From assembly GCF_002259485.1 (NCBI RefSeq), contig NZ_NPGA01000007.1, positions 186,001 to 250,000 of the forward strand: a stretch of DNA of 64,000 nt. Reading direction: 5' to 3'. This stretch comes from Rhodococcus sp. 14-1411-2a. Its GTDB lineage: Bacteria > Actinomycetota > Actinomycetes > Mycobacteriales > Mycobacteriaceae. This document shows positions 28,158-37,050 of this stretch, in pieces (positions within the stretch are counted from its first letter, which is position 1; every line of letters starts with the position of its first letter). The position numbers and the translations under genes are program-made. Below the pieces are notes generated by a model that was not told the origin of the DNA, ran no database searches, and saw nothing but the letters and a program-made list of their open reading frames with translations.

Positions 28158-28631
28158 ATGCTGAAGGGCTTCAAGGACTTTCTACTCCGCGGCAACGTGG
28201 TGGACCTCGCAGTTGCCGTGGTCGTCGGCGCAGCATTCACCGCTATCGTCACCGCATTCACGACGAACGTCATCAACCCCCTTGTCGCCGCTCTCGGTGG
28301 CAGCAACGAATACGGCTTTGGGTTTCAGATCACGTCGTCGCCGGAATCGTTCGTCAACGTCGGTGCCGTCATCACCGCGGTCATCAATTTCGTCATCATC
28401 GCGGCGGTGGTCTACTTCGTGCTGATCCTGCCGGTGAACACGGCGAAGAAACGCTTCGTGAGCCAGCCGGAGAAGGAACTGAGCGACGTCGACGTGCTGG
28501 TGCAGATTCGCGACATCCTCGCGGGTGGAACCGCAGCGGGACAGAAACTGTCGACCGCAGCCGACACCACCGGCGGTAGCGGCGAGGCCATGGACGCAGC
28601 CCCGGATCTCGGCAAGCATTCCAAGGACTGA
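28158..28631 (+). CDS. mscL: Large-conductance mechanosensitive channel MscL
   Basis: A 157-residue channel that opens on membrane tension to release solutes during hypo-osmotic shock. It shows the N-terminal LKGFKDFLLRGNVVDLAVAV, TM1 with VVVGAAFTAIVTAF, an extracellular loop, TM2 (VNVGAVITAVINFVIIAAVVYF) and a cytoplasmic helix followed by an acidic disordered tail somewhat longer than in E. coli. GGGAGAAGGG precedes the ATG. A strong palindrome follows the stop. Confidence 0.95.
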   Translation: MLKGFKDFLLRGNVVDLAVAVVVGAAFTAIVTAFTTNVINPLVAALGGSNEYGFGFQITSSPESFVNVGAVITAVINFVIIAAVVYFVLILPVNTAKKRFVSQPEKELSDVDVLVQIRDILAGGTAAGQKLSTAADTTGGSGEAMDAAPDLGKHSKD

Positions 28632-28647
28632 CGCCGGTCTGCTTCGA

Positions 28648-28700
28648 CGAATGAATGCGCCATTCACGTTGTCTGACAGCGTGAATGGCGCATTCATTCG
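28648..28700 (-). repeat. Dispersed palindromic element, family B, copy 1
   Basis: A 21-bp perfect stem (28648-28668 with 28680-28700) containing GAATGCGCCATTCAC. It lies between the convergent mscL and porin genes, where it can act as a bidirectional terminator. A related palindrome with the same core (GAATGNGCCATTCAC) lies at 59332-59384. Confidence 0.75.
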
Positions 28701-28741
28701 TTGTGGGGGTGCGACCCCCTACGTGGATCTCCGCTGTAGCG

Positions 28742-29473
28742 TCAGCCGATGCTGAACGGCTGTCCCCACAGTGTGGTGGTTGCCGTGACCGCATCGTTGT
28801 CGATGGTGACCTTCACGTACGAGCGGGCCTCTGCGTAGCCGGCACATCCGGCGACGCTCAGGGTCTCGTCGGCGTAGGTGTAGCCGCCGCCGTTGCCGTC
28901 GAACGAGAACTTGTTCGACACCTCGGTCGCAACCGTGACACCGTCGATCTCCGCGGACTTTTCGTCGGCCACGAGCTTGACGTCGTTGAACTGGCCGGGG
29001 GCGAGATTCAGCTCGACGCCTGCACCGATGTCGTAGGTGTTCGGCTGAGTGCGGTCGATCGTCAGCGAGCTGAGATCACCCGGCTCCAGCGAGATCGTGT
29101 TGCCCTGGCCGAAGGACGCGTTTCCATCGGCACCGATCGCGGCACTGAAATCGACCTGGCACCCGACCAGGAAGCCCGGCTCGATGGATCCGCCACTGGC
29201 GTTGGAGGTCTCGACGGTGTAGTTGCCGGTGACCCACACGTTGCGCTGGGTAGGTGTGGCACCCATCGACGGCGAGATCAGCGCGCTCTGGCCGAATCCC
29301 TTGACGGTAACGGTGGTTCCGTCGATCAGCGTCTTGCTGATCTCGTTGTCCTGCAACGGAACGAAGGTGTCGGCGTTGGCCGCTCCGGCGGACAGGAACC
29401 CGATTGCGATGGCGCCGACGGCTCCGACTGCGGCCGTTTGGAATCCACGCCGCACGGTGGTGGTGTTCTGCAT
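28742..29473 (-). CDS. MspA-family porin (copy 1)
   Basis: A 243-residue exported protein with signal peptide to about residue 33 (AIAIGFLSAGAANADT). The mature part resembles MspA-type octameric porins of the mycolic-acid outer membrane: DTFVPLQDNEISKTL, NVWVTGNYTVE, and the ending TTLWGQPFSIG. It shares with copy 2 two cysteines (GFLVGCQVD and AGCAGYAEARSY) that could form a disulfide. The third porin lacks them. AAGGGG precedes the ATG. It lies 62 bases downstream of copy 2, so the two are probably co-transcribed. Confidence 0.85.
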   Translation of the reverse strand: MQNTTTVRRGFQTAAVGAVGAIAIGFLSAGAANADTFVPLQDNEISKTLIDGTTVTVKGFGQSALISPSMGATPTQRNVWVTGNYTVETSNASGGSIEPGFLVGCQVDFSAAIGADGNASFGQGNTISLEPGDLSSLTIDRTQPNTYDIGAGVELNLAPGQFNDVKLVADEKSAEIDGVTVATEVSNKFSFDGNGGGYTYADETLSVAGCAGYAEARSYVKVTIDNDAVTATTTLWGQPFSIG

Positions 29474-29535
29474 AGCTACCCCTTTTGGGAAAGTGAAACG
29501 CGCTCTAGGCGAGGGTGAGTGAAGTGGTGGGATGC

Positions 29536-30204
29536 TCAGCCGAGGCTGAACGGCTGGCCGTAGAGCGTGCCCTTGTAGCGGTAGTTGCCGGTGAGTTCGA
29601 GTGTGGTGTACGAGCGAGCCTGCGCGTAGCCACCGCAGTTCTCCACGGAGATCCCGACATCCTGGTACTGAATCGCGGTGAACGGGCCCTTGACGTCCTT
29701 GCTGCCGAGCTCGACCTGCGCGACTTCCTTGTCCTTGATGGGGACGTTGACTCCGACTCCGCCCTCGAACTTGTTGGTGGTCTCGCCTTCGCCGCCGATG
29801 AGGAACGGGATGGGGAACAGCGTGATGATGTTGGTGTTGCCGCCCTCGATGCCGAAGCCGGCGTTCATGTCGAGACTCAGGTCGTCCATGTCGAGCTGGC
29901 AACCGACGAGGTAGCCCGTCTTCAGGGTTCCGGTCACTCCCTCTGGAGCGTCGGCAGTAGCGGTGCCGGTGACCCAGCCGTTTCGATTGAGGGGATTGTT
30001 CGCGATCGCGGGCGAGATGACAGCCGACTCGTCGAGATGCGAGATCTTGTACGGCCCCGCCACCTTCTCACCGTTCGGCAATGGAACGAACGTATCGGCA
30101 TTGGCAGCACCGACCGAAAGCATTCCGACAGCTACGGCCGACGCCGCGCTCACTGCAGCAATTCGACTTACCTTGCGCAGCACGGAGTGACGAATATTGT
30201 TCAT
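29536..30204 (-). CDS. MspA-family porin (copy 2)
   Basis: A 222-residue exported porin homologue. The signal peptide ends near residue 37 (VAVGMLSVGAANADT) and the mature start DTFVPLPNGEKV parallels copy 1. It has the same paired cysteines (GYLVGCQLD and NCGGYAQARSY) and the same ending (TLYGQPFSLG). The two probably arose by tandem duplication and have since diverged in the middle. GAGGGG precedes the ATG. A regulatory region of about 400 bases lies upstream. Confidence 0.85.
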   Translation of the reverse strand: MNNIRHSVLRKVSRIAAVSAASAVAVGMLSVGAANADTFVPLPNGEKVAGPYKISHLDESAVISPAIANNPLNRNGWVTGTATADAPEGVTGTLKTGYLVGCQLDMDDLSLDMNAGFGIEGGNTNIITLFPIPFLIGGEGETTNKFEGGVGVNVPIKDKEVAQVELGSKDVKGPFTAIQYQDVGISVENCGGYAQARSYTTLELTGNYRYKGTLYGQPFSLG

Positions 30205-30602
30205 GATTCCCCTCGTATGACCGGCCGATGCCCCATCCGATGGTCGGACCGATCGGGAGACATCTTTTCTCGCAGAAGAATACTGTACAAATCGGTACGA
30301 AGCATCCACAACGGACGCAATATGGGTGCGTGTATCAGCAGCTCACAGATACCTTCCCTGCTTGCGCTACCTAAACAGCGGACCGGCTCGCAACCGGCTG
30401 TCACTTTTCGGATCGATCGCTCGAATTGTGCTGATACAAAGCAAGAAAAGACGTCTCGAGTGCACAATGCATGCAACAAAACGGACCGAATACCGACGCA
30501 GGTGCGATCCGAGGATCTCTTTCTGCGCCCCATTCGGTCGATCGGTGCGACTATGCCCTGCAATCCGCAGATTGCAGGGCATAGTCGACTGTTTCTCCCG
30601 AA
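30205..30602. other. Long leader/promoter region of the tandem porins
   Basis: About 400 bases of lower GC with no convincing gene on either strand. It contains the hairpin at 30548-30587 near the lipoprotein stop. The rest presumably holds the porin promoter. No recognised operator is seen. Confidence 0.5.
30548..30587. terminator. 17-bp hairpin after the lipoprotein gene
   Basis: CGACTATGCCCTGCAAT (30548-30564) pairs perfectly with 30571-30587 around a 6-base loop. It lies 16 bases beyond the lipoprotein stop on the minus strand. There is no T-tract in that direction, so termination efficiency is uncertain. Confidence 0.6.
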
Positions 30603-31031
30603 CTAGAACTTCAACAGCGGAAACTCGTCGAGCGTGATGGATGTGCCGTCGGCTTCACAAGCCGAGGCAACTGCATTCGAATTGTCGACGAATTTCTGGC
30701 CGGATTCACTGTCCGGCTCGGACAGTTCCAGCGAATCGGCAGGCAGATCCGCCACGAGCGTCATCAGAGCGTTCTTGACCTCGCCTGTTGCCTGTTCCGA
30801 CTGGGTGGTGAATTCACTCAGCAACGCGGATTTGTCCGCGGTCCACTTCTCGACGCCGGCTTGATCGGTGGGGACAGCTTCGACAGTGGCGACAAAGGCA
30901 TTGTGCGAAGTCGCGAAGGCCGTGCAGCTTTCGGCATTCTCCCCCGATGATGCATCCGAGGATTCGTTGCTACAGCCGGCCAGAAGTAGAAATGCCGCAC
31001 AGGCGGCGGCAGAGAGAGCTTTCGTTTTCAT
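30603..31031 (-). CDS. Small secreted lipoprotein
   Basis: A 142-residue lipoprotein with a signal peptide and lipobox LLAGC (Cys19), an acidic Ser-rich spacer, then a helical domain with two cysteines (SCTAFATSHN and ASACEADG) likely joined by a disulfide. It should sit on the outer face of the cytoplasmic membrane. It lies between porin genes on the same strand. No family name is assigned. A link to porin function is only positional. Confidence 0.8.
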   Translation of the reverse strand: MKTKALSAAACAAFLLLAGCSNESSDASSGENAESCTAFATSHNAFVATVEAVPTDQAGVEKWTADKSALLSEFTTQSEQATGEVKNALMTLVADLPADSLELSEPDSESGQKFVDNSNAVASACEADGTSITLDEFPLLKF

Positions 31032-31121
31032 TGTCGGTCCCCCGGACCCCTTCTCGCAGGCAATACCGAAGCACAGTCCTGCAGTATCGATTCGTTCGGT
31101 TCCACTAGTACACAGCAATCA

Positions 31122-31148
31122 GGCCCGCCCGGGATACCCGGGCGGGCC
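31122..31148 (-). terminator. GC-rich hairpin after porin copy 3
   Basis: GGCCCGCCCGGG (31122-31133) pairs perfectly with 31137-31148 around ATA. It lies about 55 bases past the stop of the third porin gene on the minus strand and upstream of the lipoprotein gene, separating the two transcripts. Confidence 0.65.
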
Positions 31149-31203
31149 CAATCGAATTCGGCTAGGTCAGCCGAGGGTGCTGCTGTTGATCAACCGATCG
31201 AGA

Positions 31204-31890
31204 TCAGTTGAAGGTCCACGGTGCGCCGTACGTGACAGCAACGTCACCGGTGGAGCTGGTGACCGAGACGTACGGACGAACGCGGACGTTACCGAGGATG
31301 CCGGTAGCGGTGCCGTGAGCGTTGGCGATCTGGATGGTGCCGGAGGGGCCTTCGGCGTCACCTTCGGTGCCCTGGACGTTGCCCGAGGCAGCGGTGGCGT
31401 CGACGATGCCGGGTCCGGGAGCGATCTCGGCCTCGAAGCCAACCGACGGGAGCAGGTCGCTGGTGGAGCCGGAGATGCTGCCGCCACCCTCGTTGTCGAT
31501 CTCAGCGCCGAGGCTGAAGTTCGGGGTGGTGTAGCCGAAGGTGACCGATCCACCGAGGCTCATCGGGTAGCCGACCTGGTAGCCGATAGCGACGGTGCCC
31601 TCGAAGTCGTCGGCGTCGGGACCGGTTACGGTCCAGCCTGCAACACCGTTGGCGAACCACTCACGGGTGAGCGGGTTGCCGTCGAGCGGCGAAACGCTGT
31701 TGATGAAGGTGTCGGACAGCGACACGGTGATGACGTTGCCGTTGGCATCGACGACCGTGTTGGTGCTGTCCACTGCAGCGGACGCGGTTCCGGTACCGAG
31801 TACCAGACCGACGACCGACGCGCCGGCGACAACCGCAGCGCTCATGGACTTGAGTCCCCGGCTACGCCGCGACTTCTGGATCTCCGTCAT
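31204..31890 (-). CDS. MspA-family porin (copy 3)
   Basis: A 228-residue exported porin closest in layout to classical MspA. The signal peptide ends near residue 39 (VLGTGTASAAVDS), followed by NTVVDANGNVITVSLSDTFINSVSPLDGNPLTREWFANG and a glycine-rich barrel region ending VTYGAPWTFN. It lacks the cysteine pair of the other two. It should form water-filled pores in the mycolate layer for small hydrophilic nutrients. GAGGAATAA precedes the ATG, and a 560-base region without genes lies upstream. Confidence 0.88.
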   Translation of the reverse strand: MTEIQKSRRSRGLKSMSAAVVAGASVVGLVLGTGTASAAVDSTNTVVDANGNVITVSLSDTFINSVSPLDGNPLTREWFANGVAGWTVTGPDADDFEGTVAIGYQVGYPMSLGGSVTFGYTTPNFSLGAEIDNEGGGSISGSTSDLLPSVGFEAEIAPGPGIVDATAASGNVQGTEGDAEGPSGTIQIANAHGTATGILGNVRVRPYVSVTSSTGDVAVTYGAPWTFN

Positions 31891-32451
31891 TTATTCCTCA
31901 TCATGTTCAGTCCCAGCGCGGTGTCGCACGGGGAAGCTTGTGGCTTTCACCCTCGAACTAGATCGCTTGCATCTATGCAAACGAGCCCGAGCCGGATGCG
32001 ACCGTGACGGCCTCATCCTGTAGTTCAGTTCCGAACTCGAGGTGAGGCACCGGTTGGTCCCACACCCTCACTGTCGGAAGCTGAGGGGAACATTAGAGGA
32101 GATGCCTGACCGTGACAATCCCTACGATCGGCCCACAAACGTTGCCGACTCGTGATGTGTTTCGGCGGCGTGAACAACTTTCACAGCAGTGTTAGCGATA
32201 ACCCGAGTCACAGCATCTCTCGGAGGCGTCGAACTGTTACATCTGCCTCATTCGGGTAAACCGACCCTGATGTGGGAATACTTCGACTCCGTCATGTCCC
32301 GGTCAGCCGAATAGTCCGGTCTGCGAGGCGTCCGCGACGTCCGTTTTGAACCTTGCCGCCTCGAGCTACTGCCGGGTAGCTCGCTAACGCCAGGTAAACG
32401 AGTAACTAACAGACCTGTCATTCAGAGCGAATAAATGTGTTGTGGATCACA
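31891..32451. other. Long regulatory region upstream of porin copy 3
   Basis: About 560 bases with no plausible gene on either strand. Its size and the strong ribosome site of the downstream porin suggest a long 5' leader or multiple promoters. I recognise no riboswitch or operator motif. Confidence 0.5.
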
Positions 32452-32655
32452 TCAGAAGTAATGAGGTGGTCGCTGTTGCTTCAACCATTCGTCCGAGGAC
32501 GGGCCGCCGGATTCGGCACCCGCACTGTCGCTTCGCTCGTCTCCGGTCGTCTCCGGCAGAACGTCACCGAAGATGCGAGCGAGCCGGGCCCGTTCTGCTC
32601 GGGCCCGGCTCGCGTCGTCTTCGGCCGATCGATCGTCGTTCGGCTTTTCGCTCAT
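32452..32655 (-). CDS. Small acidic conserved protein
   Basis: A 67-residue protein, highly charged, with a helical N-terminal half (RARAERARLARIFGDVLP) and the C-terminal motif DEWLKQQRPPHYF. That ending is kept in many actinobacterial small proteins of unknown function found beside moaB2. It starts nine bases after the moaB2 stop and is probably co-translated with it. No function is assigned. Confidence 0.7.
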   Translation of the reverse strand: MSEKPNDDRSAEDDASRARAERARLARIFGDVLPETTGDERSDSAGAESGGPSSDEWLKQQRPPHYF

Positions 32656-32663
32656 CGGTATCG

Positions 32664-33161
32664 CTATGCGTCCAATCCGGACAGCTCGGCGATGACCTGA
32701 CTCGCCAGCGGCGTCAGCGTCGCCATTCCGTCGCGAATCGCAGCCCGCGACGAGGCCAGGTTCACCACCAGCGTGCTTCCGGATACACCGACCAGTCCAC
32801 GGGACAGACCGGCGTCCAGCGAACCGGCTGCCAGTCCCGACGATCGCAATGCCTCGCTGATACCCGGAATCTCGCGGTCGAGCACCTCCGCGGTGACGTC
32901 GGGAGTGACATCGCGCGGCGAGACACCCGTGCCACCGATGGAGACCACCAGGTCGACACCGCCGATCACCGCGGTGTTGAGTGCGTTCCGCACATCCACC
33001 TCGTCTGCCGTCACCGCGACGACGCCGTCGACGAGGAAACCTGCCTCGGTCAGCAGTTCCGTGACGAGCGGGCCCTTCGAGTCCTTCTCGGTGCTGTGCG
33101 CTGTTCGGTCGTCCACGATGACGACCAACGCGCGCCCTGCCAGTGGTGCGTCGAGTTCCAT
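32664..33161 (-). CDS. moaB2: MogA/MoaB family molybdenum cofactor biosynthesis protein
   Basis: A 165-residue MogA-fold protein. The nucleotide and molybdopterin loop is VSIGGTGVSPRDVTPD (near residues 78-93), and ALVVIVDDRTA is at the start. Family members adenylylate molybdopterin before metal insertion. It lies after pepD as in mycobacteria. The ATG at 33161 is seven bases after TACGGT without a ribosome site, a probable leaderless start. Confidence 0.9.
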   Translation of the reverse strand: MELDAPLAGRALVVIVDDRTAHSTEKDSKGPLVTELLTEAGFLVDGVVAVTADEVDVRNALNTAVIGGVDLVVSIGGTGVSPRDVTPDVTAEVLDREIPGISEALRSSGLAAGSLDAGLSRGLVGVSGSTLVVNLASSRAAIRDGMATLTPLASQVIAELSGLDA

Positions 33162-33250
33162 ACCGCTCACCGTAGTAGTAAGGCCTCCACCCGGCTCACG
33201 CTGTGCGTAAATCGTTGCAACCGTTCCGTGCCTGCCTGGTTCTCGTAACA

Positions 33251-34756
33251 TCAGCGACCGCCCGGGAACGACGGAACCTGGAAGGGCAGTTGCTGTTCTT
33301 GCTGTTGCGTCTGAGTCTGGGCCGGGGCGGGCTCCGCGGTACCGAGCGTCACCGTGGCCGTCTTCTCGCTGCCACCCTCGTTGTAGGTGACGGTGACGGA
33401 GTCTCCCGGAGCGTGCGAGCGCACCGCGGCGATCAACGCGTCACCGCTCGAGATGACGCGGTCGTCGAGCTTGGTGATCACGGCACCCGTCGGGATGCCT
33501 GCCGATGCGGCGGGGCCACCCTCGGTGACCTCGACGACGGTTGCGCCGTTGGCGTCGTCCTGCGACGGCACCTGCACCCCGATCATCGCCTGGGTGGCCT
33601 TGCCTGTGGTGGTCAGCTCGTCGGCGATGCGCTTGGCCTGATCCACCGGGATGGCGAACCCGAGCCCGATGGATCCGCTCTGGGCTCCGGATCCCTGGCT
33701 GCCGCCGATCGTGGCGATCGCAGTGTTGATACCGATCAGCTGTCCGTCGGTGTTGACCAGCGCGCCGCCGGAATTACCCGGGTTGATCGCAGCGTCGGTC
33801 TGGATGGCGTCGATCACCGAGTTCTGGTTGCCGGACTCCCCCGAAGTGGACACCGGCCGGTTGAGCGAGGACACGATGCCCGTGGTGACCGTTCCCGCGA
33901 GGCCGAGCGGAGAGCCGATCGCGACAACCTGCTGACCCACTTCGAGGTTCGACGACGAGCCCAGCTCGATCGGCGTCAGGTTCGACTTGCCCTCGGCCTT
34001 GATGACTGCCATGTCCGAGACCGAGTCGGCACCGACGATCGTCGCGTCGGCCACCGATCCGTCGGAGAACGCGACGGTGAGTTTGCCGTTGGCACCCGCG
34101 CCCGTCGCGACGTGATTGTTGGTGAGGATCAAGCCGTCGCTGCTGAGAATGACGCCCGAGCCCTCGCCTTCCTCCTGCGAACCCGTCACCTGGATCTGCA
34201 CCACACTCGGCAGGACCTTGTTCGCGACGGCCTGAACGGAACCGTCGGGGAAATTGGCGGCCGGCTCTGCGGCGGTGACGGTGGAGTTCAACGAGTTGGT
34301 CACTCCCCCGCCGCCGTTGGCGTTGTTGGTCGCGATGGCACCGACTGCGCCGCCGATTCCGCCGCCGACCAGTACGAGGGCGATGGCACCGGCCACCAGC
34401 GCAGAACGACCCGAGCGAGTCTTCACCGCGGCAGGCGCAGAGTTGGATTGCGGTGCAACGTGTTGCGGCTGGGCGTGGGTGTGCTGGGCGGTCCGTGGGT
34501 CGCCCTGCTGACCGTACGGCCCGTAGCCGGGCTGGTAGGGGTTCTGTCCGTAGCCGGCGTACTGCTGCGGATAACCCTGCTGCGGGGGTTGCGAGCCGGC
34601 GTGCTGGGGGTTTACCTGCTGAGGCGGGTGCTGCTGGGTCGGGTGCTGCTGGGTGGGGTAGCTCTGCTCGTCGCCGCGCGAAGCCCGGTCCGCCGGATGC
34701 TGCTCGCCACCGGCACCCTGTCCGGTCTGTTCGGATTCGTTACGGTCGTCGCTCAT
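33251..34756 (-). CDS. pepD: HtrA-like serine protease PepD
   Basis: A 501-residue envelope protease/chaperone. It has a disordered Gln/Pro/Tyr-rich cytoplasmic N-terminus (1-110), one transmembrane helix (about 117-140), then a trypsin-like domain with catalytic His215 (TNNHVA), Asp248 (VSDMAV) and Ser329 (NPGNSGG), and a C-terminal PDZ domain (about 385-480). In mycobacteria PepD handles misfolded cell-wall proteins and belongs to the MprAB regulon. A matching direct-repeat box lies 77 bases upstream. GAAGGAAG precedes the ATG. Confidence 0.94.
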   Translation of the reverse strand: MSDDRNESEQTGQGAGGEQHPADRASRGDEQSYPTQQHPTQQHPPQQVNPQHAGSQPPQQGYPQQYAGYGQNPYQPGYGPYGQQGDPRTAQHTHAQPQHVAPQSNSAPAAVKTRSGRSALVAGAIALVLVGGGIGGAVGAIATNNANGGGGVTNSLNSTVTAAEPAANFPDGSVQAVANKVLPSVVQIQVTGSQEEGEGSGVILSSDGLILTNNHVATGAGANGKLTVAFSDGSVADATIVGADSVSDMAVIKAEGKSNLTPIELGSSSNLEVGQQVVAIGSPLGLAGTVTTGIVSSLNRPVSTSGESGNQNSVIDAIQTDAAINPGNSGGALVNTDGQLIGINTAIATIGGSQGSGAQSGSIGLGFAIPVDQAKRIADELTTTGKATQAMIGVQVPSQDDANGATVVEVTEGGPAASAGIPTGAVITKLDDRVISSGDALIAAVRSHAPGDSVTVTYNEGGSEKTATVTLGTAEPAPAQTQTQQQEQQLPFQVPSFPGGR

Positions 34757-34832
34757 CGTTGTTGCTTCCTTCAGTAGAGACCTCGTCGTAGAGGTCCGCC
34801 CGCCTTCTTGCTACTCACTGTGCAGGGCGGTA

Positions 34833-34849
34833 CTGAGAGGTCGCTGAGA
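34833..34849. promoter_or_regulatory. MprA-type direct-repeat box upstream of pepD
   Basis: CTGAGA occurs at 34833-34838 and again at 34844-34849, eleven bases apart, on the plus strand. The same motif with identical spacing lies upstream of mprA (37018-37034). It is about 80 bases before the pepD start and just after the mprB stop. MprA binds tandem repeats and controls pepD in mycobacteria. The assignment here is by pattern and context. Confidence 0.65.
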
Positions 34850-34857
34850 TCCGGCTA

Positions 34858-36309
34858 TCAGTTTGCCGAGAGTGTCGTGGGATCAGGAGCACCCTCACCG
34901 GGCAACACGATTCGAATGAGGGCACCGCCGCGCTCGGACACCTCGACCCCGATGGTGCCACCGTGCTTGACGACCACCTGTCGCACGATGGCAAGGCCCA
35001 GGCCACTTCCGGGCATGGAGCGTGATGCCGTGGAGCGATAGAAGCGCTCGAACACCAACTCGCGATCTTCCTCGGGAATGCCCGGTCCTGCGTCGTCCAC
35101 CGTCAACTCGAGCAGACCATCGCCGATCTGCCGCATGGCGATTCGCACCTCACCGCCGCTCGGGCTCCACTTCGCCGCATTGTCGAGCACGTTCAGCACG
35201 GCCCTCGACAGGCCCGCTTGATCGCCGTAGACGAACCACGGCATCAGCGTCGCATCGAAGTCGATCTCGTTGCGACGGCGGCGTGCTCGCTCGAGACTGC
35301 GTTCGACGGCATCGGCCAGGTCGACTCGCTCGAACACCGTCTCCGGCGCATCCTCGCGCGCCAGATCGACCAGATCACCCACCAGGGTGGACAATTCCTG
35401 GATCTGCGCGACCACGTCGGTTCGGAGCTCGGCCATGTCCTCGTCCGGGATGGACGGGGCTCCGGGGCGTCCGGCCGCGATCAGCAACTCCATGTTGGTC
35501 CGCAGCGAGGTCAACGGAGTCCGCAGTTCGTGGCCGGCGTCGGCGACCAATCTGCTCTGCCTGCCTCGAGATTCGGCGAGCGCGCGGAGCATCGTGTTGA
35601 AACTCTCTGTCAGACGCGCCAATTCGTCGTCACCGGTCACCGGAATCGGCGTCAGATCGTCGGTGCGCGCCACTCGTTCGGCGGCAGCCGTCAACCGGGC
35701 GATCGGACGTAAACCAGTGCGGCCCACGGCCATACCTGCTCCAGCAGCCAGCACCACTCCGCACGCACCGACGATCAACAGCACCCACGCCAGACGGTCG
35801 AGTACTTGTCCGGTCGGCAGCAGTCTCTGTGCGACGACGAGAGTGCTGCCGTCCTTGGTGCGTAGCGCGAGCACCCGCTGATCGTCGAGTGTGCGCAGAG
35901 ACGATTCCTGTTGTCCGCTCACGACAGCGAGTTCGGCATCGCCGATCGGCACCTTGGGCCCGGGCGGGTTGTAGCTGGACATGTCCGGGTAGATCAGGGC
36001 CACACTCACATCGGTGCTGTACAGCGTGGCTCCGGCAACGAAGCGCGGGTCGTAGGACACCAGAGTCGACTCCGCCAACGCGGTTGCGCGAGAACGCAAC
36101 TGAGTGTCCACATCGCCGTACAGCGCCCGCGAGACAACCGTGTACGCGGCAATGGCCATGACAGCCACCGCAATTGCGACGACGGAGGCCGCGAGCAACG
36201 TCACCCGCCACCGCAGCGACACCGACCGTGTCAGGGGCATCGGTGGTCGCATCCCCGTCGGCGACGAGCCGACACCGTCGGTCGACTTGCGCCCGAACGA
36301 AGCGACCAT
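34858..36309 (-). CDS. mprB: Two-component sensor histidine kinase MprB
   Basis: A 483-residue envelope-stress sensor. It has TM1 (about 36-58), an extracytoplasmic sensor domain (60-170), TM2 (174-196), a HAMP domain (197-250), HisKA with phospho-acceptor His260 (DAGHELRTPLTSLR), and an HATPase domain with the N-box (NVLDNAAKWSP) and G boxes (GPGIPEEDR, GSGLGLAI). Its start codon overlaps the mprA stop by one base (TGATG). It partners MprA. Confidence 0.95.
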   Translation of the reverse strand: MVASFGRKSTDGVGSSPTGMRPPMPLTRSVSLRWRVTLLAASVVAIAVAVMAIAAYTVVSRALYGDVDTQLRSRATALAESTLVSYDPRFVAGATLYSTDVSVALIYPDMSSYNPPGPKVPIGDAELAVVSGQQESSLRTLDDQRVLALRTKDGSTLVVAQRLLPTGQVLDRLAWVLLIVGACGVVLAAGAGMAVGRTGLRPIARLTAAAERVARTDDLTPIPVTGDDELARLTESFNTMLRALAESRGRQSRLVADAGHELRTPLTSLRTNMELLIAAGRPGAPSIPDEDMAELRTDVVAQIQELSTLVGDLVDLAREDAPETVFERVDLADAVERSLERARRRRNEIDFDATLMPWFVYGDQAGLSRAVLNVLDNAAKWSPSGGEVRIAMRQIGDGLLELTVDDAGPGIPEEDRELVFERFYRSTASRSMPGSGLGLAIVRQVVVKHGGTIGVEVSERGGALIRIVLPGEGAPDPTTLSAN

Positions 36310-36995
36310 CACGGAGGCGTCTCGCGCAGGACGTAACCCACACCGCGAACGGTGTGGATCAGCCGCGACTCCCCCTCCGCCTCGGTCTTGCGCCGCAGGT
36401 AACCGACGTACACCTCGAGGGCGTTGCCCGACGTCGGGAAGTCGTAACCCCACACTTCCTCGAGGATGCGGCTCCTGGTGAGCACTCGTCGCGGATTGGT
36501 CATCAGCATCTCGAGCAACGAGAACTCGGTCCGGGTGAGGCTGATCGAGCGTTCGGCGCGCGAGACCTCACGGGTGACCGGGTCCAACGACAGGTCCGCG
36601 AACGTCATGGTCTCCGAGTCGATGCCCGCTTCCATCGCGGTACGCCGAAGCAGTGCACGCAGTCGAGCCAACAGCTCCTCGAGCGCGAACGGCTTGGGCA
36701 GGTAGTCGTCGGCACCGGCATCGAGGCCGGCGACGCGCTCGGACACAGAGTCCCGGGCCGTCAACACTAGAATCGGCAGGTCGTCGCCGACACTGCGCAA
36801 CCGACGACACACCTCGAGGCCGTCGAGCCGAGGCATCATCACGTCGAGCACCAGAGCGTCGGGACGCGCCGCCGCAACCTGCTCGAGCGCGTCGAGACCG
36901 TCGACCGCCAGGTCCACGGTGTACCCGTTGAACGTCAGCGACCTGCGCAGCGACTCACGCACTGCTCGATCGTCGTCGACCACCAATATCCGCAT
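36309..36995 (-). CDS. mprA: Two-component response regulator MprA
   Basis: A 228-residue OmpR/PhoB-type regulator. The receiver domain carries phospho-acceptor Asp51 (VLDVMMP) and the conserved Lys in LPKPF. The C-terminal winged helix ends [15 protein letters not shown]. It responds to envelope stress through MprB and activates pepD and stress sigma factors in mycobacteria. The direct-repeat box at 37018-37034, 23-39 bases before the ATG, indicates autoregulation. Confidence 0.95.
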   Translation of the reverse strand: MRILVVDDDRAVRESLRRSLTFNGYTVDLAVDGLDALEQVAAARPDALVLDVMMPRLDGLEVCRRLRSVGDDLPILVLTARDSVSERVAGLDAGADDYLPKPFALEELLARLRALLRRTAMEAGIDSETMTFADLSLDPVTREVSRAERSISLTRTEFSLLEMLMTNPRRVLTRSRILEEVWGYDFPTSGNALEVYVGYLRRKTEAEGESRLIHTVRGVGYVLRETPP

Positions 36996-37017
36996 CCGTA
37001 CAGTTTGTCCTGGTCGA

Positions 37018-37034
37018 CTGAGATATGTCTGAGA
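37018..37034. promoter_or_regulatory. MprA-type direct-repeat box upstream of mprA
   Basis: CTGAGA at 37018-37023 and 37029-37034 (plus strand), one helical turn apart. It would cover the -35 region if mprA mRNA starts at or near its ATG, which suits an activator. Spacing and sequence equal the box ahead of pepD. Confidence 0.65.
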
Positions 37035-37050
37035 GGGGTGCCCAATCCGG

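Noticed and set aside
33203-34777. A 524-codon plus-strand frame opposite pepD
   Set aside because: Antisense shadow of pepD. The repetitive Gly/Leu/Arg content mirrors the Gln/Pro-rich tail of the real gene.
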